DNA of 64,000 nt from a virus, in IMG/VR virus record IMGVR_UViG_3300046170_000211, positions 1-64,000 of that record. One strand, given 5' to 3'. Position 1 is the first letter of the stretch, and the number at the start of each line of letters is the position of its first letter. The position numbers and the translations under genes are program-made. The notes below the pieces were generated by a model. It ran no database searches. It had not been told where the DNA came from and was given only the letters and a program-made list of their open reading frames with translations. Below, in pieces: positions 51,502 to 58,556 of this stretch.

Positions 51502-51735
51502 ATGGACGAAGTATACTACAATAGCACCAGCCGCGGGCGTATACCTGTATCTGATATGTGCGACGAACACGTGAGACGAGCATTTAAAAAACTACTGCGA
51601 GACATCCACGAGATGACTGGCAAAGAGGCGCCGCTGGAACATTATCTACATCTTTTTGAAGGTGAGGGGCCAAACTTTAATAATATATACGTGAGAATTA
51701 ACGGCGGGATGGTTAGATATGAACGCGTCAAATAG
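51502..51735 (+). CDS. Small early-region protein, unknown function
   Basis: 77 residues, first gene behind promoter block 3. Helical centre (DMCDEHVRRAFKKLLRDIHEM) and a C-terminal strand part (NNIYVRINGGMVRYERV). It overlaps the GP88-like gene by 17 bases. No family is recognised. Confidence 0.65.
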   Translation: MDEVYYNSTSRGRIPVSDMCDEHVRRAFKKLLRDIHEMTGKEAPLEHYLHLFEGEGPNFNNIYVRINGGMVRYERVK

Positions 51736-52324
51736 AAAGATAATCACAGGGGGGCTAAGCAAGCCCTCCAAGATGCCTGGCTACGCGTACAACTTACCGG
51801 CGACAGAATGCAAGATAGGTTCTAAGCTTGTTAAGATACCGGGCTCGGTGTGTCATGGCTGCTATGCTTTAAAAGGCCGTTATAGATTTCCAAATGTTAA
51901 AGAAGCAATGCACAGAAGACTGGCCAGTATACAGGACCCGCTATGGGTGGAGACTATGGCCGCGGACATTAACGCCCGCAAGTCTAAATATTTTAGATGG
52001 CATGACTCAGGCGACATCCAAACAATAGAACACTTACGAAAAATATTCGACGTATGCAGGCTGACGCCTGACGTCGCGCACTGGATACCCACGCGGGAGT
52101 CCGGGATCCTTTCTAAGATTGACCCGGACGAAGTGCCGGGCAATCTAACAATAAGGTTAAGCGCAACAATGGTAGACGGCAGCGCGCCTAAGAGCTGGGC
52201 CCTGACAAGTACCGTTGTATCAACTGGGCGTACGTGTCCGGCACCTGATCAGAATAACGAATGCAAGACGTGCCGCGCCTGCTGGGACCAGTCGATTCCA
52301 AACATAGCATATGGCAAACACTAA
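51719..52324 (+). CDS. GP88-like phage protein
   Basis: 201 residues. GGLSKPSKMPGYAYNLPATEC, SVCHGCYALKGRYRFPNV, YFRWHDSGDIQTIEHLRKI and HWIPTRE are the ordered signatures of the phage GP88 family. Cysteines cluster in the first 50 and last 30 residues (CPAP...CKTCRACW), suggesting a metal or iron-sulfur site. The biochemical role is unknown. The gene is visibly G+C-richer than most of the window, perhaps a recent gain. Confidence 0.8.
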   Translation: MNASNRKIITGGLSKPSKMPGYAYNLPATECKIGSKLVKIPGSVCHGCYALKGRYRFPNVKEAMHRRLASIQDPLWVETMAADINARKSKYFRWHDSGDIQTIEHLRKIFDVCRLTPDVAHWIPTRESGILSKIDPDEVPGNLTIRLSATMVDGSAPKSWALTSTVVSTGRTCPAPDQNNECKTCRACWDQSIPNIAYGKH

Positions 52325-52502
52325 CCCGCTAATCGGGCGGACCTTTCCCTTCTCAAGGGAAAGGATCGAACCCTTATACAAAAACAGGATACAAGCGGAC
52401 CTCAGGCGTGAACAGATGCGCGCGAACTATAAAAAAAAGCGGCAAGCTTCAAGCAGCGAGCCACAAGCCACAAGCGTCAAGCTTCAAGCAACGAGCGCTT
52501 GA
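52311..52502 (+). CDS. Small basic protein with repeat-encoded tail
   Basis: 63 residues, overlapping the GP88-like gene by 14 bases. NPLIGRTFPFSRERIEPLYK and RIQADLRREQMRANYKKKR look coding; the last 20 residues come from heptad array C. Strongly basic. No family is recognised. Confidence 0.5.
   Translation: MANTNPLIGRTFPFSRERIEPLYKNRIQADLRREQMRANYKKKRQASSSEPQATSVKLQATSA
52444..52498 (+). repeat. Heptad repeat array C (AAGCNNC)
   Basis: Eight tandem units in exact 7-base register, two with G for the first A (GAGCCAC, GAGCGCT-type). It touches the TTGACA of promoter block 4. Confidence 0.85.
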
Positions 52503-52555
52503 CAAAAGACTCAGGATATGGGATAACATGATATTAAATAACAGAAAGGATACTT
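52499..52555 (+). promoter_or_regulatory. Plus-island promoter block 4
   Basis: TTGACA (52499-52504), 12 bases, TATGGGATAACATGATATTA (52517-52536), then AATAACAGAAAGGATACTT before the ATG at 52556. Confidence 0.7.
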
Positions 52556-52859
52556 ATGACATTAAACTTAGTAAAAGGCGAATTCAGTTCACTGGAAGAT
52601 GCGCTGCGCGCTCAGGTCAAACTGCTACAGGAGAAAGGCGAAAAGCTGCTGCTCATGGTAGCGAAGCGCGACGAAAAGATCCACGGACCTGGAAATCCTG
52701 GTGGAGGGTCATCGCGAATCTATCCGGGAGTACAAGCACGAGCTGGAGAAGCTACAGGCAGACAAAGAGCTCAACAAAGGCATCATCCACGGGCAGAGCG
52801 AGGTCATCGACGACCTCAGGTCCCAGCTGGAGACGCCAATCAACTTCGACGACGACTAA
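52556..52859 (+). pseudogene. Coiled-coil protein gene with an apparent +1 frameshift
   Basis: From the ATG the frame reads MTLNLVKGEFSSLEDALRAQ ... LLLMVAKRDEK, clearly coding. After the AAAA run near 52674-52677 this frame turns into unlikely Gly/Arg/Pro-rich sequence, while the +1 frame continues with TDLEILVEGHRESIREYKHE, LEKLQADKELNKGIIHG and ends ETPINFDDD at 52859. The joined product would be about 100 residues, a coiled coil. The cause may be a sequencing indel, a real mutation or programmed frameshifting; the upstream TAG in the +1 frame (about 52658) limits the shift to a short window. Confidence 0.65.
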
Positions 52860-52864
52860 TGGAC

Positions 52865-52882
52865 CGGGCCCTTCGGGGCCCG
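52865..52882 (+). terminator. TTCG-loop hairpin ending the plus island
   Basis: A perfect 7-base-pair stem (CGGGCCC / GGGCCCG) with a TTCG loop, six bases after the coiled-coil gene's stop. The following TCTTC is a weak U-tract. It closes the plus-strand unit before convergent genes. Confidence 0.65.
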
Positions 52883-52900
52883 TCTTCAGGATACAGAATC

Positions 52901-53004
52901 AAGCTACAAGCGACAAGCCTCAAGCTCCAAGCAGCAAGCGTTCTTCCAAAGCATCAAGCCCCAAGCAGCAAGCGTCAAGCTCCAAGCCGCAAGCAGCAAG
53001 CTCC
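52901..53004. repeat. Heptad repeat array D (AAGCNNC), largest
   Basis: Fourteen units, twelve of them exact AAGCNNC heptads in register and two disturbed (52936-52955). Unlike arrays A-C no plus-strand promoter follows; instead it forms the 3' end of the minus-strand nuclease gene, whose last 20 codons read through it. Confidence 0.85.
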
Positions 53005-53285
53005 TGGATCGCGCTGCCTTCATAAAGTTTAATGACTCTTTGCTCGTGGTGCTCGGCTATGATGAACGTGTTTGTAGGGTGCTTGATATGGAACGCAATT
53101 TGGTGTGGTGAGAAGGTTAATTTATTACCTTTAGATACCTTTAATTCAACAGTAAAAAATCCACGTTTTTCAGTGTACCCAACTAGATCAGGAAAGCCAA
53201 AACTGGCCCAAGACTCTACTCTTGTCCATGTGATATTAGGTGTTTTCTTCTTGACTTTTTGCCAGAGTTTAGACTCGTTTTTCAG
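52920..53285 (-). CDS. PD-(D/E)XK nuclease (VRR-NUC/resolvase-like) with non-ATG start
   Basis: 121 codons. WQKVKKKTPNITWTRVESWA, SFGFPDLVGYTEKRG, FFTVELKVSKGNKLTFSPHQ show the nuclease core: Asp33 in PDLVG and Glu48-x-Lys50 in ELK. Homologues begin with Met at the place where this frame has CTG (53283-53285); no ATG, GTG or TTG lies between the upstream TAG and the core. The start may be CTG, or the gene may depend on read-through of the TAG. The C-terminal 20 residues are encoded by repeat array D. Likely a Holliday-junction or flap nuclease. Confidence 0.7.
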   Translation of the reverse strand: MKNESKLWQKVKKKTPNITWTRVESWASFGFPDLVGYTEKRGFFTVELKVSKGNKLTFSPHQIAFHIKHPTNTFIIAEHHEQRVIKLYEGSAIQELAACGLELDACCLGLDALEERLLLGA

Positions 53286-53291
53286 GGTATG

Positions 53292-53507
53292 CTACTCCAC
53301 TAAAATCATGAGCCTATACTTCTCATATTTAGGACCAATCAGCTTGTTTTCGATTAGCTTAATCTCTTTTATGTTGAACTCTTTTTGCATAGGATTACGT
53401 CCTTCAGGTAAGATCATTTGAACTCTAGCGTCTCCACCCTCTTCTGATTCACAGAATCTAGTTAATACTTGCATCAGTTTTTTAGTGTTGTACCAATGAT
53501 TACTCAT
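53292..53507 (-). CDS. Small phage protein, unknown function
   Basis: 71 residues from the ATG at 53507, which overlaps the oxygenase stop (ATGA). It contains VLTRFCESEEGGDARVQMIL and KEIKLIENKLIGPKYEKYRL. It lies in the same frame as the nuclease downstream, with only TAG, CAT and ACC between them. No family is recognised. Confidence 0.6.
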   Translation of the reverse strand: MSNHWYNTKKLMQVLTRFCESEEGGDARVQMILPEGRNPMQKEFNIKEIKLIENKLIGPKYEKYRLMILVE

Positions 53508-54163
53508 GTTAAAGGTGGCCCCGCAAACCATAATACTAAACTATATCTTGTACCTACTCTTACAGGTCGTACCCTGTGTGGTAAATAACTTGGAAAAAAA
53601 ATCATGTCTCCTTGTTTTGGTTTAATTTCTTGTTTTTTAAGTTCTAAAGGGTCTACATCTAAGTAAGCTGTGTCAAACTCTCCGCCTGAAAAATTATCGT
53701 TCAATAATACTGAACAAGAAAGTTTACGTGTAGTATCTATAAGATTAGCAGCATTTGTTTCTCTTAGGTTTTTAGGAGAATCAAAACCAAATCTCCTATT
53801 TGCTATTTGATCAGAGTATCCATCTACATGCCAGTCGTATTTACCCTCACCTTCATATTTAGTAAACTGTAACTGTTCTTGAGTAGTAATATCCATATTC
53901 CAGCCAGCCATATGATTTGCTACTTTCATCATCTCCCAACATCTTCTGTATGTAGCTTCATCATTTACCCAACAAATTTCAGATTTCCTAGGAGAGTTTT
54001 CTTCTTCAGAAGAGACAATTTTGTCCCCTTCCTGGTGTTTAGCTGAATGTGTTTTATCTTTGTAAAGTTCTATTAATTGTTCACAATGCTCTTTAACAAA
54101 CGCATTGTGAATAACAAACGCTGGTGATTTATTGTACTCTTGGTTTCTAAACGAAGTGTGCAT
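53504..54163 (-). CDS. Fe(II)/2-oxoglutarate oxygenase, prolyl-4-hydroxylase (PKHD) type
   Basis: 219 residues. H-x-D at His112/Asp114 (YDWHVDGYSD), distal His196 (LPHRVRPV) and Arg206 for 2-oxoglutarate (GTRYSLVLWF). SCSVLLNDNFSGGEFD is the usual central strand of this group. Such proteins hydroxylate protein side chains or other targets. Its substrate is unknown. It lies next to the small terminase and a basic protein, and is coupled to both neighbours. Confidence 0.85.
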   Translation of the reverse strand: MHTSFRNQEYNKSPAFVIHNAFVKEHCEQLIELYKDKTHSAKHQEGDKIVSSEEENSPRKSEICWVNDEATYRRCWEMMKVANHMAGWNMDITTQEQLQFTKYEGEGKYDWHVDGYSDQIANRRFGFDSPKNLRETNAANLIDTTRKLSCSVLLNDNFSGGEFDTAYLDVDPLELKKQEIKPKQGDMIFFPSYLPHRVRPVRVGTRYSLVLWFAGPPLT

Positions 54164-54306
54164 TATCTTTTCTTTCCTTGTCCTCTATATCTTTTATGGT
54201 TACGTCGTTTGTGTTTATTTTTAGGTCGGGACCTAACACTATTACCAATAGACGTTCTTTTTTTGGGTCCTGGAGTATGCTCTGAATATAGTTTACTCTT
54301 TTTCAT
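54163..54306 (-). CDS. Small very basic conserved phage protein (47 aa)
   Basis: ATG at 54306 to TAA at 54163, overlapping the terminase gene by 14 bases and the oxygenase ATG by one. MKKSKLYSEHTPGPKKRTSI and RSRPKNKHKRRNHKRYRGQ: nearly half Lys/Arg. This short protein type recurs near terminase genes of marine phages and likely binds nucleic acid. Confidence 0.7.
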   Translation of the reverse strand: MKKSKLYSEHTPGPKKRTSIGNSVRSRPKNKHKRRNHKRYRGQGKKR

Positions 54307-54769
54307 CTAAAACTTGATAGTCTCCTTCTACTAAAACTTTATTTTCTTCATATATTTTTTTCATTTTATTTTCTAATTCTTCAAGAGACATGTCTTCTAA
54401 CTTACCTGTACGTATAATTTTTTGTTCTATGTACAACCCTGCCGCTTTACCTCTTGCAACTTCTGCATTTGCCGCTGCACTAAACGCACCTTTTTCTAAA
54501 GCAGCTTGTCTAATTTTAGCTAGTTCTGTTATGTGTTTTTCAAATGTTACAGAATATTTCTTTTGGTTCTCTTGTCTTAGTTCTCCAATATATTTAGCAA
54601 CTAAAGGATAGTTATTTGGATTCATTAATTGTGATGATTTGACTTGCGCACTTCCTTCAGCATATCCTGCCTCTATTGCGCATTCTGTTTGTGTCTTACG
54701 GCCTTCATTAGCAACCATTAATTGACAAAACTTTATTTGTTGTTCTGTGAGTTTTTTAGGTATACCCAT
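54293..54769 (-). CDS. terS: Terminase small subunit
   Basis: 158 residues. LTEQQIKFCQLMVANEGRKT, ECAIEAGYAEGSAQVKSSQL and MNPNNYPLVAKYIGELRQE form the helix-turn-helix domain of the terminase_2 family; a coiled oligomerisation part follows. It recognises the packaging site for TerL. It is separated from terL (47329) by the plus-strand island, which is unusual, and transcribed in the same direction. Confidence 0.85.
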   Translation of the reverse strand: MGIPKKLTEQQIKFCQLMVANEGRKTQTECAIEAGYAEGSAQVKSSQLMNPNNYPLVAKYIGELRQENQKKYSVTFEKHITELAKIRQAALEKGAFSAAANAEVARGKAAGLYIEQKIIRTGKLEDMSLEELENKMKKIYEENKVLVEGDYQVLDEKE

Positions 54770-54802
54770 AAGGTATGTTATACTATGTATAACGTAAGAT
54801 AG

Positions 54803-55309
54803 TCAAGCTATGTTTTGCCATTGTGTTTGTAAAGGGTCAGACCAAACTGGGACTAGTTTCTGTCCTCTAAAAAATACATCAGAAACGTTAAAATTTATGT
54901 CTTCGTACCAAACCATGTCTGCACCAGCTGCTACAAGACGTTCTCTTTCTGGTACCCATATCTCATCATACACTTTAGTCATTCCTAGTTTAGAATGATT
55001 ATAATCTACAGGATCAAACTTAAAATCTATGTTTGGTAGTTTGCCGTGATGGTGTTTGTTTACGGCGGACATGTATGCGCTGTACAGCCAGGCGTCTTTG
55101 TCTCTACGATCTAAAACAATATATTTATCAGCGCCTTCTAATCTTTGATAGGTGTACAAATATTGATATTTAAAAATAATATTATCTTGTTGTGGTAATA
55201 CAGGAGTAATCACTTCATACTCCATGTCGTAGTCTGGTAATAACTGGTGTAAGTAACACAACATCCAAGTGCTGCCGCACCTACCTGGATTAACTATGCA
55301 AATTTTCAT
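54803..55309 (-). CDS. Sulfotransferase-like P-loop protein
   Basis: 168 residues from the ATG at 55309, which has CGGAAACGAG before it; an ATG 27 bases earlier lacks a site. ICIVNPGRCGSTWMLCYLHQ is a PAPS-binding type P-loop (5'-phosphosulfate loop), and KYIVLDRRDKDAWLYSAYMS resembles the 3'-phosphate-binding Arg/Ser region. The length is short for the family. It overlaps the carbamoyltransferase gene, suggesting that the two act on the same target. Confidence 0.65.
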   Translation of the reverse strand: MKICIVNPGRCGSTWMLCYLHQLLPDYDMEYEVITPVLPQQDNIIFKYQYLYTYQRLEGADKYIVLDRRDKDAWLYSAYMSAVNKHHHGKLPNIDFKFDPVDYNHSKLGMTKVYDEIWVPERERLVAAGADMVWYEDINFNVSDVFFRGQKLVPVWSDPLQTQWQNIA

Positions 55310-56789
55310 ATAACTCGTTTCCGATGCAAATAGCATCTAGTTTTATTTTTTTAGCGTCCTCTATTGTAGCAACAATTGGTTTACCTTTTATATTAAGTGA
55401 TGTGTTTCCTACAATTGGAACATCAATAAGTTTCTCAACTTCATCTAACAATTCATAATATACTTCGTTCTCTTGTGGTACAGTTTGATGTCTACATGTA
55501 CCGTCGACATGAGTAACAGCGGGTATACCAGAATATTGAACATTAGAGTTATACAACATATGCCTACTAACTGGTAAATCAAAAAACATATGCGCATAAT
55601 CTTCTTTTACGCTTGCACCAAAAGGTCTCCACCATTCTCTTTGTTTTACTTTGTTGATTGTTGTTTTGCCGTTTTTGTGTGTTGGATTAAAAAGTATACT
55701 ACGATTACCTAATGCTCTTGGACCAACCTCACCGTGTCCTTGATACCAACCAACTACTTTGTTTTGTGCAATAAGTTCGGCAACTCGCTTAATTAACGAC
55801 CTCTGAGGCCTCTCATGTGGTGATTGATCGTCCTGTTCCCAATGATTTGGCCTCTCAATGTCATGTTTATCCAACAAAAAATTCAATGCACCTATACTGC
55901 AACCACCATCATATGCCCAAGGATAAATTTCAGGTTTATAACCAGCATCAATCATCGCTCTATTAAATACAACGTTTTGAGCAACGCCGCCAGAATAACC
56001 AAAAGGTTCTCTAGTGTGTATGCGTGCTTGTAAGTTTTGTTCACAAAATTTATGAACTGTAGCAATGTGATTAATATCTATGTCCAAAAGACTATCACTT
56101 AAAGATTTTACTGTTGTTCTAGGAAAAGGAGATTGTAATAAATTTTTAATCTCTTTCATGTTTGGTTTGCCGTAAGCTTGCAAACCCATTATCTTTCCAG
56201 GTAAGTCTATCAAAGAAGAAAAATCTTTCCAATGTTTTTTTATATTATCCTTTGTTAAAAAATCTTTAAACCATCCTTCTAATAAATGAGGTTTACCATA
56301 ATTTTCTTCTCTCATTTTTAAATCAAATTTTCTTAAATCTTTTTCGTTATCAAAATATTTAGACCAAAGAGCTGTGTTTAAAACTGTTGGGAGAGGGAAA
56401 TCTTTAATTCTTTGTATGTTGTCACCCTCTTGTACTAATCCTGTATACCAAGTCTGTTCTTTGTCAGTACCAGGACCCACAGACCAGGCATCAACAACAT
56501 AATTATAATTATATTTTTTTGGTGAAGACAACAGATGAGCATAATGATGATCTAAACGATAATGTGTGTCTGTTACTTTTGAGGGGTCCTTGCCTTTAAG
56601 CCAGGTTGCTTGTGAAATAATAGGATTTTCTATTTCCCATTCTTTTAAAACTTGTGTTGCCCAGTCTACAGAAGCATGTGCGTGTTTCACACCTGTCTGT
56701 CTTTCTGCTTTTCTATATAAAAACTTTCCGTTTTTGTACGCAGCTATACTGCTATCATGTACTGTAAGACCTAATCCTACTAAATTCAT
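55290..56789 (-). CDS. Carbamoyltransferase, NodU/CmcH family
   Basis: 499 residues. The N-terminal part has HDSS (11-14) and the metal-site DHHYAH (80-85). The C-terminal YrdC-like part has GPRALGNRSILFNP, WRPFGASV and later GNTSLNIKGKPIV. These match O-carbamoyltransferases that move carbamoyl from carbamoyl phosphate to a hydroxyl on sugars or nucleosides. In a phage the target could be a surface glycan or a modified base. Neighbours are a sulfotransferase-like and an oxygenase gene. Confidence 0.85.
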   Translation of the reverse strand: MNLVGLGLTVHDSSIAAYKNGKFLYRKAERQTGVKHAHASVDWATQVLKEWEIENPIISQATWLKGKDPSKVTDTHYRLDHHYAHLLSSPKKYNYNYVVDAWSVGPGTDKEQTWYTGLVQEGDNIQRIKDFPLPTVLNTALWSKYFDNEKDLRKFDLKMREENYGKPHLLEGWFKDFLTKDNIKKHWKDFSSLIDLPGKIMGLQAYGKPNMKEIKNLLQSPFPRTTVKSLSDSLLDIDINHIATVHKFCEQNLQARIHTREPFGYSGGVAQNVVFNRAMIDAGYKPEIYPWAYDGGCSIGALNFLLDKHDIERPNHWEQDDQSPHERPQRSLIKRVAELIAQNKVVGWYQGHGEVGPRALGNRSILFNPTHKNGKTTINKVKQREWWRPFGASVKEDYAHMFFDLPVSRHMLYNSNVQYSGIPAVTHVDGTCRHQTVPQENEVYYELLDEVEKLIDVPIVGNTSLNIKGKPIVATIEDAKKIKLDAICIGNELYENLHS

Positions 56790-56792
56790 ATT

Positions 56793-57014
56793 CTACTCTA
56801 TAATTTTTTTTATTTTTAATCTCCCCATGTCTTCGAAGACTACGGCCTCTACTTCCTTACAGCTCATGTATATGCCTTCTTGATCTTCTCCAATGTTGCG
56901 AGAGATAGTGCGTTTTTGTTTGAGACAATCACTAAGACCATCTGTAGGCACCATTTCTATTGTCGAACCGTTTTGTATCATAAGTATTGCGAACACAACT
57001 TTAATGGTTTCCAT
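56793..57014 (-). CDS. Small phage protein with N-terminal hydrophobic segment
   Basis: 73 residues. The first 13 are hydrophobic (METIKVVFAILMI), possibly a signal or anchor, followed by a mixed part (LSDCLKQKRTISRN, YMSCKEVEAVVFEDM). It overlaps the membrane coiled-coil gene upstream by 14 bases. The function is unknown. Confidence 0.6.
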   Translation of the reverse strand: METIKVVFAILMIQNGSTIEMVPTDGLSDCLKQKRTISRNIGEDQEGIYMSCKEVEAVVFEDMGRLKIKKIIE

Positions 57015-57384
57015 TTTGTTTAGCCTCTAAATCTATAATACGATCTTCATGAAATTGTATGACCATGTCATTTTTTAATATCATTGGAATCTCTGACTCC
57101 ATCTGTTCTTTTAGTTTATCTACATTCTCACCCAGGTATTCCACCAACATGTAGAGCTCTTGGACTTGTGGACTGACCATGCCGCCCTTGGGGACAGAAT
57201 CTATAAAAGCATTTGCAGCTTCCAGGTCTTTGTGCATTAGTCTTATGTCTGACTCTATAGTATTAAGTCGCTCAATGACGCCAAAGGCGAACCAAGCACC
57301 CACAAGAAGACTGCAAACAATAGTAAGAAGGTTACGCGCCGGCATTGAGATAGCGGTGTTTTCATCGACATCTAATCTTTTCAT
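57001..57384 (-). CDS. Membrane protein with coiled coil
   Basis: 127 residues. Residues 19-38 form one membrane segment (LLTIVCSLLVGAWFAFGVIE). The remainder is a long charged helix (LNTIESDIRLMHKDLEAANA and further). The topology resembles a spanin or a membrane-bound structural factor. Function unknown. Confidence 0.6.
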   Translation of the reverse strand: MKRLDVDENTAISMPARNLLTIVCSLLVGAWFAFGVIERLNTIESDIRLMHKDLEAANAFIDSVPKGGMVSPQVQELYMLVEYLGENVDKLKEQMESEIPMILKNDMVIQFHEDRIIDLEAKQNGNH

Positions 57385-57681
57385 TTAACACTTCCATCTT
57401 CTACGTGCCTGTCTAATTCTAGAGTTAGGATCGTTTTTAGTTTTTTCTGATGATCTTTTTAACTGACCTGCTGATCGTGCGCAGTATGATTTACGCCTCT
57501 TTGCAGCTTTGCTACCTGGTTTAACTTTACCGGTGACTGCAGTTTTTAATTTGCTTCCAGGGTTTGCACGTCTATAGGCTTTTACACCTTTAGCTGTCAT
57601 ACCTGCACCTGATTTGGTCTTGCGATAGTTTGCGCCCTTACCAGTTGTGGTTTTCGGTATTTGCCCCCTAGTTGTAGACAT
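57385..57681 (-). CDS. DUF6321-type very basic protein
   Basis: 98 residues, about a third Lys/Arg. SGAGMTAKGVKAYRRANPGS, KLKTAVTGKVKPGSKAAKRR and KSYCARSAGQ are the pattern of DUF6321, a phage family of basic proteins of unknown function. It ends in RRRWKC. It may bind DNA in the capsid or regulate expression. Coupled to the next gene by TAATG. Confidence 0.72.
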   Translation of the reverse strand: MSTTRGQIPKTTTGKGANYRKTKSGAGMTAKGVKAYRRANPGSKLKTAVTGKVKPGSKAAKRRKSYCARSAGQLKRSSEKTKNDPNSRIRQARRRWKC

Positions 57682-57851
57682 TACGCTTTCTTGCTAGTCT
57701 TCTGACTTTGTTTTATAGCTTTAGCAGTTGGTGCACCTTTAGCGCCTTTTTTACGCATTTTTTCACCGCGTTTTTTCTTTTGTGCGATGTTGTACCATAA
57801 ACCTTTTTTAGCAGTCCTGCCGTCTTTTGTTACGTGTGTGTTTTTAGCCAT
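57681..57851 (-). CDS. Small very basic phage protein (56 aa)
   Basis: ATG at 57851 to TAA at 57681. It begins MAKNTHVTKDGRTAKKGLWY, an opening I know from small phage proteins of no known function, and is Lys-rich to the end. Start and stop both form one-base TAATG overlaps with neighbours. Confidence 0.7.
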   Translation of the reverse strand: MAKNTHVTKDGRTAKKGLWYNIAQKKKRGEKMRKKGAKGAPTAKAIKQSQKTSKKA

Positions 57852-58024
57852 TACTTAACCTTTCCGCCTCGCTTCATGCGTTTCTTCATCATGCCGCCGC
57901 CCATAGCTTTAACTCTTTTTTTCTTTTTCTTCATCATAGCAAAATCTTTTCCGTCAATTTTACCATCTTTGTTTTTATCTAGTTTTGACTGTTTACCTTT
58001 AAGTCTTTTTTTCATACCGGCCAT
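57851..58024 (-). CDS. Small basic protein with EF-hand-like loop (57 aa)
   Basis: ATG at 58024 to TAA at 57851. Residues 14-28 read KLDKNKDGKIDGKDF, matching a canonical EF-hand/dockerin calcium loop (D-x-N-x-D-G-x-I-x-x-x-D). The C-terminal half is Lys/Met/Gly-rich. Only one loop is present, so pairing with another copy would be needed for a usual EF-hand. It overlaps the upstream gene by 26 bases. Confidence 0.68.
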   Translation of the reverse strand: MAGMKKRLKGKQSKLDKNKDGKIDGKDFAMMKKKKKRVKAMGGGMMKKRMKRGGKVK

Positions 58025-58556
58025 GTCTATATCTCCTATAAGATTGTCGTTTTAAAACTGTGCCCTCGTAGTAGTCACGGGGCCACGCAGAATAATATCC
58101 TTTTTTGTGTAAAATGTCACTAGACTTTTCTAGCTTATCAAAATTTTGTATTAGCACCATTATGAACTCATTGTCTGGTTCCCAATCACCTGTATCTAAA
58201 AACTCTACAGGATCGTCTTCCTCATCATCGTATGGATGTGATGCCATTAGGTATATGTCCTGGGGCACAAACACTACATTGTAAGCATGTATTACAGCAC
58301 TAAGCTCTTCGGTGTCTATTTTTATGTCGTCACACCCTACAATAACTATATCTGTAGCAGAATCCTTAATGAGTTCTGTGCCTTCTACGATACTGTCTAT
58401 TAGTTTAGTGTGGTCTGTTACTTCCAGGATCTTTAATGCTTTGGTTTCTCTAGCTTTCTTTGCATACGGGCATACAGGAACGTTGCCCAGGGCTTCACTT
58501 GGCTGTTCTATATAGTTTTTAGACCAATCAAGTATGTCTTCAGCTATCGTTCTCAT
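57999..58556 (-). CDS. Conserved phage/marine protein with VPVCPYA motif
   Basis: 185 residues. DWSKNYIEQPSEALGNVPVC followed by PYAKKAR is a conserved stretch of a family found in marine phages and bacteria; later VIVGCDDI and DNEFIMVLIQNF. The function is unknown. A Cys in VCPYA may be functional. It overlaps the metallopeptidase gene by 17 bases. Confidence 0.65.
   Translation of the reverse strand: MRTIAEDILDWSKNYIEQPSEALGNVPVCPYAKKARETKALKILEVTDHTKLIDSIVEGTELIKDSATDIVIVGCDDIKIDTEELSAVIHAYNVVFVPQDIYLMASHPYDDEEDDPVEFLDTGDWEPDNEFIMVLIQNFDKLEKSSDILHKKGYYSAWPRDYYEGTVLKRQSYRRYRHGRYEKKT

Noticed and set aside
52901-53004. CRISPR-like array
   Set aside because: Units are 7 bases without spacers; no cas genes are present.
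52408-53025. 205-codon plus-strand frame
   Set aside because: Composed of repeat-array translations and out-of-frame reading of the coiled-coil gene; Ser/Arg/Gln-rich without pattern.
53032-53421. 129-codon plus-strand frame
   Set aside because: It lies antisense to the PD-(D/E)XK nuclease and the 71-residue gene, whose minus-strand frames show real motifs.
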